64,000 nucleotides of DNA from the NCBI RefSeq assembly GCF_001908205.1, contig NZ_LGHL01000122.1, positions 1 through 64,000 on the forward strand. Direction: 5' to 3'. Shown here piece after piece: positions 41,588 through 49,178 of this stretch. How positions within the stretch are numbered: position 1 is the first letter of the stretch; each line of letters begins with the position of its first letter. The notes under the pieces were generated by a model. It saw only the letters and a list, made by a program, of their open reading frames with translations, searched no databases and was not told the origin of the DNA. The DNA comes from Bradyrhizobium sp. NAS80.1 (GTDB lineage Bacteria; Pseudomonadota; Alphaproteobacteria; Rhizobiales; Xanthobacteraceae). A program made the translations under genes and the position numbers.

Positions 41588-42166
41588 TTACCCTTCAAAA
41601 CCGTCGTAGGCGCCAGGACGTTCGAGGATCGAATAGCCCTGTCGCAGATGTTGCAGCGCCACCTGCACGGAGCGCACAAACATCAGCACGAAGCCGACCA
41701 GCACGGCGTAATAGACGTAGTTCTTGGGAATGTTGATCGTGGTCATCTGTTCGTCGCCGATGATCTGGATGTAGACCCAGACCAGCTTGATGGCGTAGCC
41801 GAAGAAGGTGATCCGGATCAGGTCGATCACTGTGGACAGCGTACGCGCCACGAGGTGGGGCAAATAGCGATAGACCAGGTCGACCTGGATATGCCGCGAC
41901 AGCCTTACGCACATCGACGCGCCGATGAAGACCACGCCGATCAGGCAATAGGTCGCGATCTCCTCGGTCCAGGCATAGCTGTCATTGAGAACATACCGGG
42001 TGAAGAACTGGAGGAAGACGGCGAGCGCCATCACCCAGAAGATCGCCAGCGCGACCCAGTCCTCGAAAGCGTAGATGCCGAGATCGACCTTCGGCGTCGC
42101 CTCCTCCTCGAAGGTATGGGCGATCTCGTCCGCGGTCATCTGCCGGTGCGTTTCGGCGGTCGACAT
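41588..42166 (-). CDS. dctQ: TRAP transporter small permease (DctQ), hexuronate cluster
   Basis: A 192-residue four-helix membrane protein with the family sequence FFTRYVLNDSYAWTEEIATY in the second helix region. The start is ATG 42166 (MSTAETHRQ). It has a polar N-terminal extension of about 45 residues before the first helix, longer than in the other DctQ here. The gene is separated from its binding-protein gene by 262 bases holding a repeat, unusual within a TRAP operon. Confidence 0.92.
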   Translation of the reverse strand: MSTAETHRQMTADEIAHTFEEEATPKVDLGIYAFEDWVALAIFWVMALAVFLQFFTRYVLNDSYAWTEEIATYCLIGVVFIGASMCVRLSRHIQVDLVYRYLPHLVARTLSTVIDLIRITFFGYAIKLVWVYIQIIGDEQMTTINIPKNYVYYAVLVGFVLMFVRSVQVALQHLRQGYSILERPGAYDGFEG

Positions 42167-42265
42167 GAGGTTACTCTCCAATCGTCTCAATCGTCATTCC
42201 GGGACGGCTCGAAGAGCCGAACCCGGAATGACGAGTTAGTTCTACTGCATCAAACTCGCTCCGCT

Positions 42266-42404
42266 CCTCATCCTGCGGAGCTTGCGAAGCAAGCGTCTCG
42301 AAGGCTGGCCCCGGGCGACACCTGAGCGACACCGGGGCCTTCATGGTTCGCCCGGCGATGCAACGCATCGTCCGGAGACGCGCTTCGCGCTCCTCACCAT
42401 GAGG
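42266..42404. repeat. Two-armed intergenic repeat, copy 3 (diverged)
   Basis: Arms CCTCATCCTGCGGAGC...AAGCGTCTCGAAGG (42267-42304) and GGAGACGCGCTTCGCGCTCC...TCACCATGAGG (42374-42404) match copies 1 and 2, with a longer, altered centre. It sits between dctP and dctQ of the hexuronate TRAP transporter. A further palindrome (CATTCCGG...CCGGAATG, about 42194-42231) precedes it. Confidence 0.7.
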
Positions 42405-42428
42405 ATCTTGCAGCGAGATTGGCGTTGG

Positions 42429-43406
42429 TTACTTGACCGCCTGAATCCGTTCCCAGTCGGCCTTGCGATAGCCGAAGGTCTCGAACGGAACGTTCTTCAG
42501 CACGATGTCGCGGAACTCGCCCTTGTCGACCTCGGTCACGGTCAGGCCCTTCTCCTTGAAGAAGGCGACCAGCTTGGCTTCGTTCTGCTTGATCTCCTCG
42601 GTGGCCTTGGCAGCCGCCTCCTGTGCCACGTCAGTGAAGATCTTCTTGTCCTCGTCGCTGAGCTTCTTCCAGAGCGCGCCCGCCACCACCGTGTTGAGGT
42701 GGTCGACGATGTGGCCGGTCAGAACGATGTGCTTCTGCACCTCGTAGAACTTCTTGGCCTCGATCGTGGTCAGCGGGTTCTCCTGCGCCTCGACGGTACC
42801 GTTCTGGAGCGCGAGATAGACTTCGGCGAACGCGATCGGCGCGGTGTTGGCGCCGCAGGCGCGCGGCATCGCCAGATAGGCCGGAACGTCGGGCACGCGC
42901 ATCTTCAGGCCCTTCAGATCGGCACAGGTCTTGATCGGCTTGTTCGACGAGGTCTGGCGCACGCCGTAATAGGTCACCGCGACGATGTGGTGGCCGCTCT
43001 TGTCCTCATAGCCCTTGGCGAGCTCCTTGAAGATGTCGCTCTTGGTGTAGGCGAGGAGATGGTCGGCATCACGGAAGGTGTAGGGATAGTAGGTCACGCC
43101 GATCGGCGGGAAGCTCTTGGCCGCGAAGCTCGAGCCGGAGATGATGATGTCGACCGAGCCGAGCGAGAGACCCTGGTTGATGTCGGCTTCCTTGCCGAGC
43201 TGCGACGCCGGATAGACGTCGACCTGGTAGCGCCCGTTGGTGCGCTTGCCGATCTCTTGCGCGGCCCAGACCGAGGCGCCGTGGAACGGCTCCGAGGTCT
43301 CGTAGACATGGGCCCATTTGAGCTTGGTCTGCGCCATGCCGGGATTGGTCGCCGCGACCATTGCCGCGGCCGAGACCGCCAGCACCATCGTCATCTTCTT
43401 CAACAC
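42429..43406 (-). CDS. dctP: TRAP transporter substrate-binding protein (DctP), hexuronate cluster
   Basis: A 325-residue periplasmic receptor. I use GTG 43406, with GGAGG seven bases upstream; a TTG one codon later is possible. The signal peptide is MTMVLAVSAAAMVAATNPGMA. The mature protein starts TKLKWAHVYETSEPFHGASV, as in receptors for uronates and sugar acids, and the carboxylate-binding arginine lies in GLKMRVPDVPAY. It is encoded between the GntR regulator and dctQ. Context with uxuA, idnD and a fructuronate-type reductase suggests glucuronate, fructuronate or a related sugar acid. Confidence 0.93.
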   Translation of the reverse strand: MLKKMTMVLAVSAAAMVAATNPGMAQTKLKWAHVYETSEPFHGASVWAAQEIGKRTNGRYQVDVYPASQLGKEADINQGLSLGSVDIIISGSSFAAKSFPPIGVTYYPYTFRDADHLLAYTKSDIFKELAKGYEDKSGHHIVAVTYYGVRQTSSNKPIKTCADLKGLKMRVPDVPAYLAMPRACGANTAPIAFAEVYLALQNGTVEAQENPLTTIEAKKFYEVQKHIVLTGHIVDHLNTVVAGALWKKLSDEDKKIFTDVAQEAAAKATEEIKQNEAKLVAFFKEKGLTVTEVDKGEFRDIVLKNVPFETFGYRKADWERIQAVK

Positions 43407-43474
43407 TGACTTACCTCCATTACTAACTCTGCTTCTTGTTCGCCCGCCCCGAAACGGAGACGGGCCGCCCAATC

Positions 43475-44287
43475 TCATCGCCGCCGCGCGCTGCCGCTTT
43501 TGGCCTGCGTCTTCGACGCTCGTTTTGGTTTTGCCGGCTTTGCCTCATATCGGCCCGTCCGGTCGCCCCCGGCGGACAATCCCGCCGCGCCGCCGGCGCC
43601 GAAATTCTGCGCAAAACGCTCCTGCGAACGCACCAGATGATCGCGCATCGCATCGCGCGCGGCGTCCGGATCATGCGCCGCGATCGCATCGCGCACGGCG
43701 CGGTGCTCGTCGAGCGCGGTGCGCCAGGTGCCCGGGCTCTCGAAATAATGGGCGAGCTTCGCGAAATAGGGATTGTGACGCTGGTCGAACAGCTCGCCGA
43801 TAACGCGCACCAGAACGGCATTGCCGAGACTTCCGGCGATCGCGACGTGGAACGCACGGTCGTGGACCATTGAGGCTTCGCCGGGATGCTCGACATTCTC
43901 CATCGCGAGAAGGGAAGCGTCGATGCGGGCGATATCGTCCTTGGTCGCCACACGCGCGGCCTGCTCGGCGATCGCGCTTTCCAGGAATTCGCGGGCGCGC
44001 AGCAGCTCGAACGGGCCCTCGATCACGGTCGCGCTTGCGGGCGCCACAACGGCAGCAGGCTCGATCACATAGATGCCCGACCCGACGCGAATGCGGACGC
44101 GGCCTTCGACTTCGAGCGCGATCAAGGCTTCGCGCACCGTCGGCCGAGAAACCCTGAGCTGCTCGGCGAGCTCGCGCTCGGTCGGCAAGCGGCTGCCGAC
44201 CGCGTACTCGCCGCTGTCGATCAGGCTTCGCAATTGATCGGCGACCTGGCGATAGAGCCGTCTCGCCTCCACAGCTTCCAGCGGCAC
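43475..44287 (-). CDS. GntR-family regulator (UxuR/ExuR-like, FCD domain)
   Basis: A 270-residue regulator. The winged helix at about 10-75 includes LPTERELAEQLRVSRPTVREAL, and an FCD ligand domain follows, with histidines and acidic residues in MVHDRAFHVAI and DEHRAVRDAI for metal or ligand binding. The last 30 residues are a basic, lysine/arginine/alanine-rich tail (AKPAKPKRASKTQAKSGS), unusual for the family. It starts a minus-strand run that includes TRAP genes, idnD and uxuA, and faces the reductase gene across a perfect 17-base palindrome at 44346-44362. I infer repression relieved by a hexuronate intermediate. Confidence 0.9.
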   Translation of the reverse strand: MPLEAVEARRLYRQVADQLRSLIDSGEYAVGSRLPTERELAEQLRVSRPTVREALIALEVEGRVRIRVGSGIYVIEPAAVVAPASATVIEGPFELLRAREFLESAIAEQAARVATKDDIARIDASLLAMENVEHPGEASMVHDRAFHVAIAGSLGNAVLVRVIGELFDQRHNPYFAKLAHYFESPGTWRTALDEHRAVRDAIAAHDPDAARDAMRDHLVRSQERFAQNFGAGGAAGLSAGGDRTGRYEAKPAKPKRASKTQAKSGSARRR

Positions 44288-44345
44288 GCTGGCCTCCCCG
44301 AAAGGGTCGCGCAGCCAGCTCGGTGCCCGCGGCCCATTTTTGGAT

Positions 44346-44362
44346 AATTGGTCTTACCAATT
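44346..44362. promoter_or_regulatory. UxuR/ExuR-like operator
   Basis: AATTGGT-CTT-ACCAATT is a perfect inverted repeat between the GntR gene and the reductase gene. It strongly resembles the enterobacterial UxuR/ExuR motif (AAATTGGTATACCAATTT) that I recall, with one extra central base. It is the likely binding site of the adjacent GntR protein. Confidence 0.7.
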
Positions 44363-44414
44363 GACCGAGGGCAGGCGCCATGTCAAGCAGCGCAAAATCA
44401 AAGGAGAAACGTTC

Positions 44415-45884
44415 ATGAGCCTTGGCCGCGCCAATCTCGACCGGCTGCCGCCGGCCATCCGCCGCCCGGCCTATGACCGTTCGCGCGTCACGCCCGGCAT
44501 CGTGCATCTTGGCTTGGGAGCTTTTCATCGCGCGCATCAGGCCGTCGTCATCGACGATTGCCTTGCCAACGGCGCCGCTTCCTGGGGCATCATCGGCGCA
44601 AGCCTGCGCAGCCCGCATACACGCGAGGCCCTCGCCCCGCAGGATCATCTCTACACCATTGCCATACGCGCAGCCGAAGGCACCGGGCACCGCGTCATCG
44701 GCGCGCTGCTCGACAGCGTCGTCGCACGCGAGAACCCGGCACGGCTCGTTGACAGATTGGCCGATCCCGCCATTCGCATCGTCTCCCTCACCGTCACCGA
44801 GAAAGGCTATTGCCACACGCCGCAGACCGGTGATCTCGACGAGCGGCATCCGGACGTCGTGCACGATCTGAACAATCTCGACGCGCCGCGCTCGGCTCCG
44901 GGCTTCATCGTGGCTGCGCTGGCGCGCCGGCGCGCGCTCGGCATTCCGCCCTTCACCGTGCTGTGCTGCGATAACCTTGCGGCCAACGGTCACACCGTGC
45001 AGCGGATCGTGACGCAGTTCGCGGCGCTCCGGTCGACGGATCTCGGCAAATGGATCGCGGATACGGCCGCTTTTCCTTCGACCATGGTCGATCGCATCGT
45101 GCCGGAGACGACGGATGCCGACCGCGATGCGGTGTCCGCCGCGCTCGGCCTGCGCGACGCCTGGCCGGTCATGACCGAACCCTTTACGCAATGGGTGGTC
45201 GAGGACCGCTTCACGGCGGGCCGGCCTGACTTTGCCGCTGCGGGCGTCGAGCTCGTCACTGATGTCAAGCCATTCGAGCTGATGAAGCTGCGGCTGCTCA
45301 ACGCCAGCCATTCGGCGCTCGCCTATCTCGGCTATCTCGCGGGCTACGAGACCATCGCCGACACCATGCTGGATCCGCATTTCGCGCGTCTCGCCGCGCA
45401 GGTCATGGAAGAGGCCGCGGTGACGCTGACGATGCCTGCAGGCACCGATCTCGCCGCCTACCGTGCCTCGCTGCTCAAGCGTTTCGCCAATCCGGCACTG
45501 CATCACCGCACCTGGCAAATCGCGATGGACGGCTCGCAAAAACTTCCGCAACGCCTGCTCGGCGCGATGCAGGATCGCCTGCTCAAGAACCTGCCGATCG
45601 CGACGCATGCGCTCGCCGTGGCCGGCTGGATGCGCTACGTCACCGCGCTCGACGAGCAGGGCCGCGCGATCGATGTGCGCGATCCGCTCGCCGCCGAGCT
45701 CGCGGCGCTGGCGCGCGAGGCCGGTCCCGTCGTCGAACGGCTCGCGCCTGCGCTGCTCGGAGTCGAGAAGGTGTTCGGGGCCTTGGGAGCCGAACCGCGC
45801 CTGCGCGAGGCCGTGACTGCGGCGCTCGGCCGTCTCTATACGCAAGGCGCGCGGCGGGCGGTGGAGACGCTCGTCTCCGCCTGA
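44415..45884 (+). CDS. uxuB: Mannitol dehydrogenase-family reductase (fructuronate reductase type)
   Basis: A 489-residue polyol-specific long-chain dehydrogenase, typical length. The start is ATG 44415 with AAGGAG upstream. The cofactor-binding region IVHLGLGAFHRAHQAV and the active-site stretch KLRLLNASHSALAYLG (lysine, Asn and His of the family) are present. Members reduce fructuronate to mannonate, tagaturonate to altronate, or interconvert mannitol and fructose. UxuA in the facing operon and the UxuR-like operator favour fructuronate reductase, so the symbol is given on context. Confidence 0.85.
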   Translation: MSLGRANLDRLPPAIRRPAYDRSRVTPGIVHLGLGAFHRAHQAVVIDDCLANGAASWGIIGASLRSPHTREALAPQDHLYTIAIRAAEGTGHRVIGALLDSVVARENPARLVDRLADPAIRIVSLTVTEKGYCHTPQTGDLDERHPDVVHDLNNLDAPRSAPGFIVAALARRRALGIPPFTVLCCDNLAANGHTVQRIVTQFAALRSTDLGKWIADTAAFPSTMVDRIVPETTDADRDAVSAALGLRDAWPVMTEPFTQWVVEDRFTAGRPDFAAAGVELVTDVKPFELMKLRLLNASHSALAYLGYLAGYETIADTMLDPHFARLAAQVMEEAAVTLTMPAGTDLAAYRASLLKRFANPALHHRTWQIAMDGSQKLPQRLLGAMQDRLLKNLPIATHALAVAGWMRYVTALDEQGRAIDVRDPLAAELAALAREAGPVVERLAPALLGVEKVFGALGAEPRLREAVTAALGRLYTQGARRAVETLVSA

Positions 45885-45982
45885 TCACGAAATGGGCAGC
45901 AGCACCCTGAATGCTGCACTGCGGTCAAAGTCGAACGGAAGTCGCGCTTGATTTTTGCCTGTCATTGGCCCACCCGAGAGGC

Positions 45983-46390
45983 ATGGCAAAGGACAGCAAG
46001 GTGATCGCCGCCAACGCGGCCTTTTACGCCGCCTTCGCGACCGGCGACTTCGACGGCATGGAGCGGATGTGGGCGGATGACGACACCATCTCCTGCATCC
46101 ATCCCGGCTGGCCCGCGATCGTCGGCCGTGCCACCGTGATCGGAAGCTGGCGCGACATCCTGCAGAATCCGGAGCGGCCGCAGATCGCCTGTGCCGAGCC
46201 GCAGGCGATCGTCGACGGTGACAGCGCGCGCGTGCTCTGCATCGAGATCGTCGACGGCACCGCTTTGGCCGCGGCCAACCATTTTCGGCGCGTCGGCGAC
46301 GATTGGCGCCTCGTTCATCACCAGTCGAGCCCGATCGCGCAGATTGTCGAGCAAGCTGAGGACGATAGCCCGAGTCACCGGGTCCATTGA
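45983..46390 (+). CDS. NTF2-like (SnoaL-type) protein, 135 aa
   Basis: A small cytoplasmic protein with the cone-shaped NTF2-like fold: AANAAFYAAFATGDFDGMERMWADD at the N-terminus, then CIHPGWPAIVGRATVIGSW, and a sheet ending NHFRRVGDDWRLVHHQSSP. The start is ATG 45983 (MAKDSKV) with GAGAGG before it. Family members serve as small enzymes or as ligand-binding domains; those with the pattern C-x-HPGW are often of unknown function. It lies about 100 bases after uxuB and converges on the CbbY-like gene, with no evident partner. Confidence 0.85.
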   Translation: MAKDSKVIAANAAFYAAFATGDFDGMERMWADDDTISCIHPGWPAIVGRATVIGSWRDILQNPERPQIACAEPQAIVDGDSARVLCIEIVDGTALAAANHFRRVGDDWRLVHHQSSPIAQIVEQAEDDSPSHRVH

Positions 46391-46457
46391 ACGCGGCCGT
46401 CACGCCGGCGCGATCTACTTTGCATGGGGTTGTTTTTCAGTTTTTTGATCGGCGGCC

Positions 46458-47186
46458 TCATCCGAGTCCCGACAGATCATCCAGTACGAACCGCGCCTCG
46501 GTGAAGTCATCGTCCCGGAAGAACATGCTTCGGGTGATGAGCACAGGAATGTTCGCCCGCGAGGCCGCGATCAGGCCGTTGGCGGAATCCTCGATCGCAG
46601 CGCACTCCATAGGCGCCAGCTTCAGCCGCGTCAGGATCTCGAGATAGACGTCCGACGCCGGCTTCTTGTGACGGACATCGTCACCAGCGACGATCGCGTC
46701 GAAGTCCGCGGCCCAGCGTTTGCCCAGCGCCCGCGACAGCAGCGCATCGATATTGCCGTGCGAGGTCGTGGTCGCAATCGCAAGCCGCTGGCCGCGCGAC
46801 AACGCCCCGGCCAACAGGTCCGCGACGCCCGACCGTAGCGGACAGCAGCCTGTTTCAATCAGCTCGGCATAATGCGCGGTCTTGATGCGGTGAAGCTCTG
46901 CGACGTCTTCGTCAGACAACGATGGAGCAATCCGCAACCTTTCATGGTAGGCGCGAACGCGTTCCTTGCCGCCGGTCACCCGCAGCAGATCCTTGTAGAC
47001 GGCGCGGTCCCAATGCCAGCCGAGACCGTAGCGGGCGAAGGCATGGTTGAAGGCCTGCCGATGCAGCTCCTCGGTCTCGGCCAGGGTGCCATCGACATCG
47101 AAGATCAGCGCGGCCGCACGGCGGATCAGCTCGACAGCATCGCCGGACATCGAGGCGGGTGCCTGTACGATCGACGTCGACGGCAA
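46458..47186 (-). CDS. CbbY-like HAD-superfamily phosphatase
   Basis: A 242-residue HAD hydrolase. The nucleophile motif is IFDVDGTLAETEELHRQAF, followed by GLGWHWDRAVYKDLLRVTGGKERV; both are close to CbbY, the xylulose-1,5-bisphosphate phosphatase linked to the Calvin cycle. Motif II (ATTTSH), the lysine in HKKPASDVY and the acidic IEDSANGL complete the site. TTG 47186 has GGGAGAAG upstream; ATG 47150 (MSGDAV) is an alternative without a good site. No other Calvin-cycle genes are in the window, so a general sugar-phosphate phosphatase is also possible. Confidence 0.85.
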   Translation of the reverse strand: MPSTSIVQAPASMSGDAVELIRRAAALIFDVDGTLAETEELHRQAFNHAFARYGLGWHWDRAVYKDLLRVTGGKERVRAYHERLRIAPSLSDEDVAELHRIKTAHYAELIETGCCPLRSGVADLLAGALSRGQRLAIATTTSHGNIDALLSRALGKRWAADFDAIVAGDDVRHKKPASDVYLEILTRLKLAPMECAAIEDSANGLIAASRANIPVLITRSMFFRDDDFTEARFVLDDLSGLG

Positions 47187-47357
47187 GGACTTCTCCCGGT
47201 GGATTGGGGGCGCGTGTCATGGCCTCCTGCGCCGAACGAGCATCGCCCGCACTGGCGGGCGAGCAAAATTGCAGTATCTTTTGGCGGACCCAAAAATCTC
47301 TTATGAGCAGAGGTGCGCTGCGGCGCGAACGGGAACTCCGACTTGCACGGGAGACGC

Positions 47358-48206
47358 ATGCGGCTCTTCATTCTTGGCCTCGGCTATAGTGCCCGGCACT
47401 TCGTCCGCAGATTTGGCGGCAGCTTCTCGCATATCGCCGGCACGGTGCGCGATCCCGCGAAGCGGGACGACATCGCCGGCGTCGAGCTGCATCCGTTTTC
47501 CGGGACTGATCCCGATCGCGCGACGGTCGAGCGTATCAGCGACGCCGATGTCCTCCTCATATCGATCCCGCCCGGCATCGCCGGCGATCCAGCAATCGCG
47601 GCCTTCGCGGACATGCTTGCGGCGGGCCGCCGCAAGATCGTCTATCTCTCCACCATCGGCGTATATGGCGATCACGCCGGCGCATGGGTGGACGAGAGCA
47701 CGCCGCCGCAGGCCGCTCTCGATCGCGCGCGGATGCGGGTCGCAGCGGAGCAGGCCTGGACGGACGCGGCACGCAGCGATGTCGCGATCCTGCGCCTTGC
47801 AGGCATCTACGGCCCCGGCCGCAACGCGCTGGTGACGCTGCGAGCGGGAACGGCCCGGCGCATCATCAAGCCCGGACAAGTCTTCAACCGCATCCATGTC
47901 GACGACATTGCGAGCGCGATCATGGCCGCGGTTCGCCATCAGAACGGTGGCACCTGGAACGTCTGCGACGACGAGCCCGCGCCGCCGCAGGACGTGATCG
48001 CCTACGCCGCGCAGCTCATGGGCGTTGCAGCGCCAGCCGAGGAAGCGTTCGAGACAGCCGCGATGTCGGCGATGGCCCGCAGCTTCTATGCCAGCAGCGC
48101 CCGTGTCGCCAACGCGAAATTGAAGCGCGAGCTCGGCGTCACGCTGGCCCACCCGACCTATCGGCACGGTCTGGATGCGCTGTGGCGCGCAGGCGAAGGA
48201 CGATAG
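47358..48206 (+). CDS. NAD(P)-dependent epimerase/dehydratase-like protein (YeeZ type)
   Basis: A 282-residue extended-SDR protein, start ATG 47358 with GGGAG upstream. The cofactor loop is FILGLGYSARHFVRRF (G-x-GY-x-x-R), an atypical form found in YeeZ-like proteins. The catalytic serine and threonine region YLSTIGVYGDHAGAWVDE and the ILRLAGIYGPGRN stretch follow. The usual Y-x-x-x-K is not obvious, so activity is uncertain. Substrate and pathway are unknown. A hairpin at 48257-48276 lies after the stop, shared with the convergent dienelactone hydrolase gene. Confidence 0.87.
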   Translation: MRLFILGLGYSARHFVRRFGGSFSHIAGTVRDPAKRDDIAGVELHPFSGTDPDRATVERISDADVLLISIPPGIAGDPAIAAFADMLAAGRRKIVYLSTIGVYGDHAGAWVDESTPPQAALDRARMRVAAEQAWTDAARSDVAILRLAGIYGPGRNALVTLRAGTARRIIKPGQVFNRIHVDDIASAIMAAVRHQNGGTWNVCDDEPAPPQDVIAYAAQLMGVAAPAEEAFETAAMSAMARSFYASSARVANAKLKRELGVTLAHPTYRHGLDALWRAGEGR

Positions 48207-48256
48207 GGTTCCGGCATCTCCGGCGCGTCCCGGATGGCGCGCCTTGATAGAGAATA

Positions 48257-48280
48257 GGGCGGCCGATCGGCCGCCCTTTA
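48257..48280. terminator. Bidirectional terminator
   Basis: A perfect stem GGGCGGCC-GATC-GGCCGCCC (48257-48276) followed by TTTAAAA lies between two convergent genes (stops at 48206 and 48291). It can work for both strands. Confidence 0.75.
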
Positions 48281-48290
48281 AAATCCAGCG

Positions 48291-49178
48291 TCAGCTCAGG
48301 ACGCCGTATTTCCTGAACCAGGCCTGCGCCTGCTTCCAGGCATCTTCCGCCGCATCCTTGCGATAGCTGCCGCGGTAGTCGGCATGGAAGCCGTGCGGCG
48401 CTTCGGGGTAGATCTTGAATTCGGCCGTCTTCTTGTTCTGCTCGAGCGCCGCCTTGAGCTGCTCGACTTGTGCGATGGGAATACCGGCGTCGGCTCCGCC
48501 ATAGAGGCCGAGCACGGGCGCCTTCATCTCGGGCGCGAGTTGGAGCGGGCTCTTCGGCCAGAGCGGATTGGCCGGATCGACCGGCGGGCCGTAGAAGGCG
48601 ACGCCGGCCTTGAGTGTGCCGTTGTGTGCGGCATATTCCCAGACGGTACGCCCACCGCGGCAGAAGCCGATGATGCCGAGCCTCGCGGTGTCACCGCCTT
48701 GCGATCCCGCCCATGCCACCGTTGCATCGAGATCGGACAATAGTTCGGCGTCCGGCTTCGCATTGACGATCGGCAGCAGGTCCTTGATCTCGGTGATCTT
48801 GGTGAGGTCGACGCCCTTGCGGAAGTAATAGTCGGGCGCGACCGCGAATGCGCCGAGCTTGGCCAGGCGCCGCGTCACGTCCTTGATGTATTCGTGCAGG
48901 CCGAAGATCTCCATCGCCACGATGATCACCGGCGCCTTGGTGTTGCCGGCAGGACGGGCGAAGTAGGCAGGCATCTCTTCGGAGCCGACCTTGATCTTGG
49001 CAACGCCGGCCTCGAGGCCGCTCGTGTCTGTCGTGATGACCTCGGCACGGACCGGCCCGGCCGCAAGTGTATAGCCGGCGGCGACGGCCGCAGTGGCGCT
49101 CATGAATCCGCGGCGGGAGACCGGGGCGACTTTCGTCAGCCCAACGACGTCGGAAGTCACGGTGGTTTCAATGCTCAT
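48291..49178 (-). CDS. Tat-exported dienelactone hydrolase-family protein
   Basis: A 295-residue alpha/beta hydrolase. ATG 49178 has AGGAAGGA upstream and overlaps the MFS transporter stop by ATGA. Residues 20-45 form a twin-arginine signal (SRRGFMSATAAVAAGY). The catalytic triad is Cys in GFCRGGR, Asp in GLYGGADAGIP and His in APHGFHADYR, all in the dienelactone hydrolase order; Cys as nucleophile is the family rule. Exported members are often annotated simply as dienelactone hydrolases and may hydrolyse lactones or esters in the periplasm. Translational coupling to the transporter suggests it makes or releases the transported acid. Confidence 0.9.
   Translation of the reverse strand: MSIETTVTSDVVGLTKVAPVSRRGFMSATAAVAAGYTLAAGPVRAEVITTDTSGLEAGVAKIKVGSEEMPAYFARPAGNTKAPVIIVAMEIFGLHEYIKDVTRRLAKLGAFAVAPDYYFRKGVDLTKITEIKDLLPIVNAKPDAELLSDLDATVAWAGSQGGDTARLGIIGFCRGGRTVWEYAAHNGTLKAGVAFYGPPVDPANPLWPKSPLQLAPEMKAPVLGLYGGADAGIPIAQVEQLKAALEQNKKTAEFKIYPEAPHGFHADYRGSYRKDAAEDAWKQAQAWFRKYGVLS

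Noticed and set aside
43671..45845. A 724-codon minus-strand frame across the GntR gene, the operator and the reductase gene
   Set aside because: It runs opposite the recognised uxuB and out of frame with the GntR protein, and has no recognisable fold.
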